The notes beneath the pieces were generated by a model, which saw only the letters and a list, made by a program, of their open reading frames with translations, ran no database searches and was not told where the DNA came from. From CAZCGA01 sp964498075 (GTDB taxonomy: Bacteria > Desulfobacterota > Binatia > HRBIN30), in contig CAZCGA010000186.1 in the NCBI GenBank assembly GCA_964498075.1, positions 1-10,511 of the forward strand: 10,511 bases of DNA. The letters are read 5' to 3'. Made by a program: the position numbers and the translations under genes. Positions 6,199 through 10,511 of this stretch are shown here, in pieces; position 1 is the stretch's first letter; the number at the start of each line of letters is the position of its first letter.

Positions 6199-6240
6199 GG
6201 GGTCAGGTCCTGAAAGCAGTAAGAATGGATTCGCTGACCC
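6199..6240. repeat. RAYT/REP-type element end: GGGGTCAGGTC box with inverted repeat
   Basis: GGGTCAG (6200-6206) and CTGACCC (6234-6240) form a perfect 7-bp inverted repeat around 27 nt. The left arm lies in GGGGTCAGGTCCTGAA, which resembles the GGGGTCAGGTCTTGAA-type boxes commonly seen just upstream of REP-associated transposase genes. No transposase follows here, so this is read as a leftover or internally deleted copy. The resemblance is from memory. Confidence 0.45.
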
Positions 6241-6336
6241 TTGCCACCCGCCGCTCCGCTTCTCTTATCTCCTCGGCGCGCCGGATCTGCTTGCTCACCG
6301 CGAAGGCAACTGGGAGCAGGCCTTGAAACTGGAATT

Positions 6337-6361
6337 GTAGGTCAGGCGTTGCCCCGACTAC
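6337..6361 (+). repeat. REP-like imperfect palindrome headed by GTAG
   Basis: GTAG (6337-6340) is followed by GTCAGGCGTTGCCCCGAC (6341-6358) and TAC. Arms GTC.GG and CC.GAC pair around one mismatch, and GTA/TAC extends the stem beyond one unpaired G. A 5' GTAG next to an imperfect GC-rich palindrome is the classic REP layout recognised by TnpA-REP enzymes. It also shares the word GGTCAGG with the element at 6199. Confidence 0.45.
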
Positions 6362-6663
6362 TCTGAGCCGGGAAGATTGACGCGACGAGCAAGCTTCACC
6401 ACTGAGCAAGGAGGAATCCTACGAACTGGGCCGGGCATCACCTCCTGCGTGATGCGCTGCGCACGCTCATCCCCGGATGACCCGCACCCGGTGAGTCGCG
6501 CCGTCGTCCGCCAACGGAACCGGCGCTCGGTGTCCGCTAGCGCCACGCCGTCGAGTTCCGCGCGGGTTCTCCACCGCGATGTCTCGACGTCGGCCAGCTC
6601 TCCACCGCATTGCTCAACTGCCTCGGGGTTGACCCCGGACGCCAGCGTGGCCTCCGTGCATGA

Positions 6664-7050
6664 TCACTCCCACCTCAAACGGGCAGCGCGGCGTGCGTGC
6701 GCACGCCACACCCAAAGTCCCGCAGCGGACACGCGAACAACGGTGCCCATCCGCTTGGCCTGTGTGTTCAAATCTTTCTGCCGGAGGACGCGGCGGATGA
6801 ACGCAGCCGTCTCGTACTTGGTCACGTCCAGATAGATGAGACTGTATCCGGCGTGACACAATGACCGATCGCAAAATCCTTCGTCGCGGGTGAAGAACGT
6901 TGGGCGGCGACGCCGCAGCAGCATCGCAGTGATCGCCTCGTCCGCCATGCCACGGCGCCCGATATGAACGCCGATCTGCTGGACCCGGACACGCCAGCTT
7001 TCGAGCAGCAGGCGCTGGCCCTTCGGAATATCCTCATCGAGGACGTTCAC
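6664..7050 (-). CDS. PIN-like toxin (DUF5615/VapC-like) of a toxin-antitoxin pair
   Basis: A 128-aa protein starting MNVLDEDIPKGQ. The pattern fits the DUF5615/Mut7-C-like PIN group: an acidic pair Asp5/Asp7 at the end of strand one, GMADEAI around 34-40, and FFTRDEGFCDR at 52-62 with Asp56 and Asp61. These acidic residues would hold the metal ion of a ribonuclease site. The C-terminal part (NTQAKRMGTVVRVSAAGLWV) is the conserved end of this subgroup. It starts with GTG at 7048-7050, overlapping the DUF433 stop by four bases (GTGA), which indicates translational coupling in antitoxin-toxin order. Toxicity and target are inferred from family and context. Confidence 0.85.
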   Translation of the reverse strand: MNVLDEDIPKGQRLLLESWRVRVQQIGVHIGRRGMADEAITAMLLRRRRPTFFTRDEGFCDRSLCHAGYSLIYLDVTKYETAAFIRRVLRQKDLNTQAKRMGTVVRVSAAGLWVWRAHARRAARLRWE

Positions 7051-7295
7051 GCGGACTGTGTGGCCAGCACAAATTCATCGGCGTGTTTGGCTAGAGCCTG
7101 GCTTGCCAGCTGCACAGCTTCCCGGATGGCTTCAGCAGTCACGCTACGGTTCCACTCCTCGATGATCGTTTCCCACGCCATGCCGCTCGCCACTTGCTCG
7201 AGGACGTCCTCAACACGGACCCGCGTGCCGCGGAAAGTCGGTTTCCCATGACAAATGCGCGGATCGCTCACCACATGTCGCCCGAGGACGCGCAT
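7047..7295 (-). CDS. DUF433 family antitoxin
   Basis: An 82-aa protein reading MRVLGRHVVSDPRICHGKPT with the DUF433 hallmark CHGKPTFRGTRV and then VLEQVASGMAWETIIEEW. DUF433 proteins carry a small winged or helix-turn-helix fold and are the usual partners of DUF5615 PIN-like toxins. They are expected to neutralise the toxin and repress the operon. The start at 7295 is chosen because the family text begins there. The frame is open further to GTG 7433, and an ATG at 7313 is also possible; none has a strong ribosome site. It overlaps the toxin gene by GTGA. Confidence 0.85.
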   Translation of the reverse strand: MRVLGRHVVSDPRICHGKPTFRGTRVRVEDVLEQVASGMAWETIIEEWNRSVTAEAIREAVQLASQALAKHADEFVLATQSA

Positions 7296-7536
7296 CTTCG
7301 GCCTGCTGCTCATGGCGTGCACGATAAACCGATCGTCTTTCGTGCGCAACGGCCGCCTGAAGGAGCCAAGGAGCGGCGGTGGTGCGCCGCCGCCCGTGTC
7401 GACAAGAATGCCGCAGGCTGGCGCTGCCGTCACCGCTGAGGATCTCGCCGCGAATCATCGGACGTACAATGCCGTCGTCGCATGAGCAAGGCGACACGGA
7501 AAGCGCATCCTGCCCGTGGCTGACCAGGGGCTCGGG

Positions 7537-7776
7537 TTACGCTGCGGTGCCGGCCGCCGCGCGCCCCTTCTCGGTCAGCGAAAATATGGCGGCGGCATCG
7601 TCGTAGGTCACCAGCTCGTCTCCGACGAGTCCTTCCATGAGCTGCGAAAACGCCTGATGCCCGGCCTGGTAGAACACCAGGCTGTGGGTGTGCAGGTCGC
7701 GCATCGGAATCGCCCCGCCCTTCTTCGCGATGAACTTCAGCAATCCCTGCCGCGCCGCTTGCGGGTCGGTCGCCAT
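7537..7776 (-). CDS. Small winged-helix-like hypothetical protein (79 aa)
   Basis: A 79-aa soluble protein. The order of helices and the end DAAAIFSLTEKGRAAA resemble the small winged-helix proteins that finish with an 'xxLTxKGR' wing. The stretch LVFYQAGHQAFSQLMEGLVG would be the recognition-helix region. No catalytic residues or metal ligands stand out. The gene begins 5 bp after the stop of the Bax-inhibitor-1 gene (TAG, five bases, ATG) and should share its mRNA. Its ribosome site is weak, which fits coupled translation. A regulatory role is plausible but not shown. Confidence 0.7.
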   Translation of the reverse strand: MATDPQAARQGLLKFIAKKGGAIPMRDLHTHSLVFYQAGHQAFSQLMEGLVGDELVTYDDAAAIFSLTEKGRAAAGTAA

Positions 7777-7781
7777 TGGCC

Positions 7782-8498
7782 CTAGTCCCGCCGGTTGCCG
7801 AAGAAGCGTAGCAGCATGAGGAACAGGTTGATGAAATTGAGGTAGAGTGACAAGGCTCCGACGATCGCGTACGAGCCCACCTGCCCGTCAGGAAGGGCCG
7901 TTGCCATCTGCTTGAGACGCTGCGCGTCCCACGCCGTTAGCCCGGTGAACACCAGGACGCCGACGCAGGCGATGAGGAACTGCAGGGCGTTGCTGTGCCA
8001 GAACATGCCGACGACGCTGGCAAGGATCAGCCCGATCAGTCCCATGAACATGAACTGGCCGACGCCGGCGAGACTGCGGCGGGTCGTCGTGCCATACACC
8101 GCCAGCGCGCCGAACATGGCCGCGCAGACGCCGAAGGTGTTGGCCACTGACTCCCTGGTATACACGAGCAGTATCAACGACAAGGTCACGCCATTCAGGG
8201 CCGAGTAACCGAGAAACATGGCTGACGCCGCCCCGGGGGCGACGCGGTCCACTCGCGCCGACAGGTAGAACACGAGTCCCAGCTCACCGCCGATGAGCGC
8301 GAGAAAGAGCAGCTGGTTCGCCACCAACATGCGCACGATCGCTGGTGAGCCGGCGACTCCATACGCCACCACCGCGGTGAGGCCGAGGCCGACGCACATC
8401 CAGCCATAGACGGCGCGCAGAAAGGTCGTCACGCGCTCGGCCGCCGCCACCGGCGACTGCGCAACTGCGTACCCGGATTTCACGTCGTATGTGTCCAT
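7782..8498 (-). CDS. Bax inhibitor-1 (BI-1/YccA/YetJ) family membrane protein
   Basis: A 238-aa integral membrane protein with seven predicted spans: about 26-48, 53-79, 90-112, 115-136, 146-164, 171-190 and 208-233. This is the usual BI-1 plan and length. Bacterial members include YetJ, a pH-sensitive calcium leak channel, and YccA/YbhL, the former a modulator of FtsH. Conserved landmarks are FLGYSALNGVTLSLI, the TAWDAQRLK motif with Asp191, and ALSLYLNFINLFLMLLR near the C-terminus. In YetJ two Asp residues form the pH sensor. Here the first is kept, but the second position appears to be Asn221 (YLNFINLF where others have YLDF). GGGAG (8508-8512) lies 9 nt before the ATG. It is first in a two-gene unit with the 79-aa protein. 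Confidence 0.93.
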   Translation of the reverse strand: MDTYDVKSGYAVAQSPVAAAERVTTFLRAVYGWMCVGLGLTAVVAYGVAGSPAIVRMLVANQLLFLALIGGELGLVFYLSARVDRVAPGAASAMFLGYSALNGVTLSLILLVYTRESVANTFGVCAAMFGALAVYGTTTRRSLAGVGQFMFMGLIGLILASVVGMFWHSNALQFLIACVGVLVFTGLTAWDAQRLKQMATALPDGQVGSYAIVGALSLYLNFINLFLMLLRFFGNRRD

Positions 8499-8591
8499 CC
8501 TTTGGCTCTCCCTTTTGGATCTGGTTCTAGTCTAACAGCCCGCGTTCTCGGCGTACACATGGTTGCCTCTATGAGTCAGGTGGCGATGAAT

Positions 8592-8861
8592 TCACGTACC
8601 GAATCTCTGTGCGGCCCGCGCCTTGGCCTTTGTGGCCTCTTCTTGGCGATTTTTCGGCCGTGCGCTCGATTCGAGCGAAACGAGAAGTCGACCGGAGATC
8701 CTTGCGACATCAGCAACTGCTGAGAGGAACGCCGCCTCGTTCGCTTTCGATGGCTTGTTGAATCCACTGATCTTTCGGACGAACTGCAACGACGCGGCGT
8801 GAATCTCTTCGCCCGTGACCGGCGGTTCGAAGTTGAACAAGGTCCTAATGTTTCTGCACAT
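8592..8861 (-). CDS. DUF2277 family protein
   Basis: An 89-aa protein starting MCRNIRTLFNFEPPVTGEEI and containing VRKISGFNKPSKANEAAF, both hallmarks of the DUF2277 family as I recall it, with the Arg/Ala-rich end AKARAAQRFGT. The family is widespread and uncharacterised. It is small, soluble and helical. The chosen ATG at 8859-8861 has a strong GAGGAG (8869-8874) 7 nt upstream; the longer frame back to 8972 is non-coding leader. It lies 114 bp downstream of the methyltransferase on the same strand, so co-transcription is possible but not implied. Confidence 0.88.
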   Translation of the reverse strand: MCRNIRTLFNFEPPVTGEEIHAASLQFVRKISGFNKPSKANEAAFLSAVADVARISGRLLVSLESSARPKNRQEEATKAKARAAQRFGT

Positions 8862-8975
8862 ACGGAATCTCCTCGATGTGTTCCGCCCGACGGCCAGGCG
8901 CTCTGCCGCGGCCGCTTCGAGCGGCAAGCCCGCACGGCGACCGGTCGCAATGATGCCACCAGCTGCCGGCACAGC

Positions 8976-9749
8976 TCAAGCGCCTGGTGGGCGGGCGCAC
9001 TCGCCGGGCCTCTGCAGGAAATAGTCGTTGCGTGTCGACGAAGGGCGCTTCAGCTCCCGGTGGCGTCGGCACTCGATGCTGACTCCGAGTGTGCGACACA
9101 TCGCTTCAACCTCCAGCTCGGGGAAGTGCAGATTGCTTGCCGGATAGAGGACGAGCGGTTCATTTCGAAGAAAGGGCCTGACATACACGTGGTAGATGTT
9201 CCGAAGGAAGGCCCGCGCCCCGAATTCACGGAGCTTGCGCGCCATGTGTACCAGGAGTCCGCGGCTGAGCTCACTACAAAAGGGCAGCTCGCCCACGAAG
9301 ACAACTCCACCGGGCCTGCAGGTGCGCACGAGCTCGGCAAGGGCGCTCCAGACAACCTCGGCAGAGGGGAGGACCTGGAGGACCGAGTTGATCACAACGA
9401 CGTCGAACTCGGCATTTCCGTAGGGTATGGCATCGGCTGAGCCGACCACGAACTCCACGTTCGACACGCCTTGGAAGAGTGCGCTCAGCTTGGCGACCGC
9501 GTTGGCGCTCGGATCGACTCCACAGCAGCGGCGGACGCGACTTGCGATGATGCGAAAGAGCGCTCCATCCCCGGGGCCGACGTCGAGCACGTGGGAGTCC
9601 GGTTTCAGGGGAAGCTGCCGCGCCAGGTTCTCGATCTTTCGACGGGTCGTCTCGGCGTCGCGATTGGCCATCAACGCCGGATCGTGGAAATGCGTCGCCC
9701 ACAGGTCGTAGGCCTCGCGATGATCTCTAGCGACGAGCTTCCTGGGCAC
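8976..9749 (-). CDS. Class I SAM-dependent methyltransferase
   Basis: A 257-aa protein with a Rossmann-type methyltransferase core. Motif I is VLDVGPGDGALF (about 54-65), motif II is CGVDPSANAV (about 76-85), followed by GSADAIPYGNAEFDVVVINS (motif III and IV region) and LVRTCRPGGVVFVGELPF. These bind S-adenosylmethionine. The C-terminal part (about 160-257, with VYVRPFLRNEPLVLYP) would hold the acceptor site. The substrate cannot be told; the closest look is to Methyltransf_11-type enzymes acting on small molecules or lipids. The start is taken as GTG 9747-9749, with GGGAGAGAG (9756-9764) 6 nt upstream and a 22-bp gap from the HEPN gene. The ATG at 9821 would overlap that gene by 50 bp and adds a Pro/Gly-rich leader. 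Confidence 0.88.
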   Translation of the reverse strand: MPRKLVARDHREAYDLWATHFHDPALMANRDAETTRRKIENLARQLPLKPDSHVLDVGPGDGALFRIIASRVRRCCGVDPSANAVAKLSALFQGVSNVEFVVGSADAIPYGNAEFDVVVINSVLQVLPSAEVVWSALAELVRTCRPGGVVFVGELPFCSELSRGLLVHMARKLREFGARAFLRNIYHVYVRPFLRNEPLVLYPASNLHFPELEVEAMCRTLGVSIECRRHRELKRPSSTRNDYFLQRPGECARPPGA

Positions 9750-9771
9750 AGTCCACTCTCTCCCGTGAGCC

Positions 9772-10380
9772 CTAACCGGTCCCGGAAGAGGGCAGCTCCC
9801 CGGTTGTGGCGTCCCGGGCAATCAGCTTGATCTCCTCATCGATAACTCGACCGCACATCCATCGTAGTTGCTTGAGCAGCACCGTTTCCTCGATGGTGAG
9901 ATGGCTCTTCCCTCGATGGACAATCCTGGATCGGACCTTGTAAATTCGGTCGAAATCCTTGAGAATCTGGTCCCGTTGAGTGCGGCTCTTCCCGATTAGG
10001 TAGGCGCATCGGTTTCTAAGCAGTTCGCCAATTCCAATGACATCGGATTTCGTCTCCTCGCCGAGCAATATCTCCATCGCCACGGTGGTTTGAACAAAGG
10101 AAAGCAGCTCGTTGCTACCGGCACAGCCATCAAGCAACCACTGACTCGCGAGCAGTATCTTGTCCGCGGCTTCCTCATCTCTGAGTGCAGTGGCGAGCAC
10201 CGGTAGGCGACCACGAATCCATTCTTTGGTTCGTTCCGCGTCAAGCCTTCCCTCAAGGTTGCTGATCTGCATGCGGCCGAGCACTTCTGAGAGGTCGACC
10301 GGGACCTCGTAGCTTGACCAGGCTTCCCAGGTATCGCCTCGCTGCCTGTGAACAAGGAGACGTGCCTGAAGGGGACGCAC
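9772..10380 (-). CDS. HEPN (Apea-like) domain protein, probably lacking its N-terminus
   Basis: A 202-aa frame. Residues about 75-190 are helical and match the Apea-type HEPN pattern: a helix with ELLSFVQTTVAMEILLGEE, then IGELLRNRCAYLIGKS, then FDRIYKVRSRIVHRGKSH. The RxxxxH motif is R150-SRIV-H155, the signature catalytic pair of HEPN ribonucleases. HEPN proteins act in toxin-antitoxin, abortive infection and RNA-processing systems. The only usable start is GTG 10378-10380, which has no ribosome site. The frame stays open with coding-like text (FGLGLAVRLFSVGSQPFSP) back to TGA 10474-10476, and protein-like text continues beyond that stop to the window edge. So this may be the 3' part of a longer, interrupted gene. 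The methyltransferase follows after 22 bp. Confidence 0.75.
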   Translation of the reverse strand: MRPLQARLLVHRQRGDTWEAWSSYEVPVDLSEVLGRMQISNLEGRLDAERTKEWIRGRLPVLATALRDEEAADKILLASQWLLDGCAGSNELLSFVQTTVAMEILLGEETKSDVIGIGELLRNRCAYLIGKSRTQRDQILKDFDRIYKVRSRIVHRGKSHLTIEETVLLKQLRWMCGRVIDEEIKLIARDATTGELPSSGTG

Positions 10381-10511
10381 AGCGAGTGGCGAGAATGGTT
10401 GACTTCCGACGCTGAACAGCCGAACGGCGAGGCCGAGGCCGAAGACCGCCTTGATACGGCTAAGTACTCTGGTTCATAAGTTCGGCAACGTATTCGGGTC
10501 AAGCGGCACAA

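Larger units (their letters stand above)
6102..6663. other. Stretch of about 560 bp without a recognisable gene, carrying REP-like elements and small hairpins
   Basis: Open frames exist on both strands but none shows a family motif or a good start site. The minus-strand frames between 6203 and 6546 have some protein-like text (AEEIREAERRVARVSESI, ADTERRFRWRTTARL) and could be decayed coding sequence. Visible structures are the two REP-like elements listed separately, a 6-bp hairpin CATCAC/GTGATG (6436-6454), TCATCC/GGATGA (6467-6480), and CGGGGT/ACCCCG near 6626-6639. No terminator with a T-run follows the signal peptidase gene. Confidence 0.5.

Noticed and set aside
6377..6835. A 152-codon plus-strand open frame
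   Set aside because: It is Ser/Arg/Thr-rich without motifs, and its 3' third is antisense to the PIN-like toxin gene.
8799..9440. A 213-codon plus-strand open frame
   Set aside because: Antisense to the methyltransferase and to the leader of the DUF2277 gene, both of which have clear motifs and ribosome sites on the minus strand.

Overview
The window is about 10.5 kb of high-GC DNA that reads as the accessory part of a chromosome from a free-living, probably soil or sediment, Gram-negative bacterium. The lipobox on the alkylsulfatase and the DUF433/PIN and ribbon-helix-helix modules fit Acidobacteriota, deltaproteobacterial-type or related lineages. No single gene fixes the phylum. No rRNA, tRNA or CRISPR array was seen. 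Most genes lie on the minus strand; the clear exception is the signal peptidase block near 5.2-6.1 kb.

Left part (134-4432, minus strand). A lipoprotein-type alkylsulfatase of the SdsA1/BDS1 family with every metal ligand in place (134-2137) follows a membrane-anchored pentapeptide-repeat protein (2292-3047). Just beyond, on the plus strand, is a short remnant (3089-3382) that looks like the C-terminal helix-turn-helix of a REP-associated transposase. Next come three small minus-strand genes: an 87-aa basic-tailed protein, a 46-aa Lys/Gln-rich protein, and a ribbon-helix-helix regulator. The regulator is followed, with a one-base TGATG overlap, by a small partner gene that appears to be broken by a one-base frameshift.

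Middle part (4433-6663). The stretch 4509-5225 holds only weak plus-strand candidates: a 32-aa membrane peptide and an Ala/Pro-rich protein. After it comes a type I signal peptidase whose N-terminal membrane domain (5189-5503) and catalytic domain (5520-6101) lie in different frames. A single extra base in a T4 run at 5466-5469 would explain the split. From 6102 to 6663 no gene is recognised, but there are two REP-like inverted-repeat elements (6199-6240 and 6337-6361). With the transposase remnant they suggest past REP/RAYT activity.

Right part (6664-10511, minus strand). A DUF433 antitoxin and PIN-like toxin pair overlaps by GTGA. A Bax-inhibitor-1 family membrane protein is followed 5 bp later by a small winged-helix-like protein. 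A DUF2277 protein and a SAM-dependent methyltransferase come next. The methyltransferase follows, by 22 bp, a HEPN (Apea-like) protein with an RxxxxH motif. The reading frame of that HEPN gene continues upstream of its only usable start to an in-frame TGA, so it may be a 5'-truncated or interrupted gene.

No coherent new multi-gene system is evident. What stands out is the density of small toxin/antitoxin-type and HEPN genes, and three separate signs of gene decay or frameshift in one short region.
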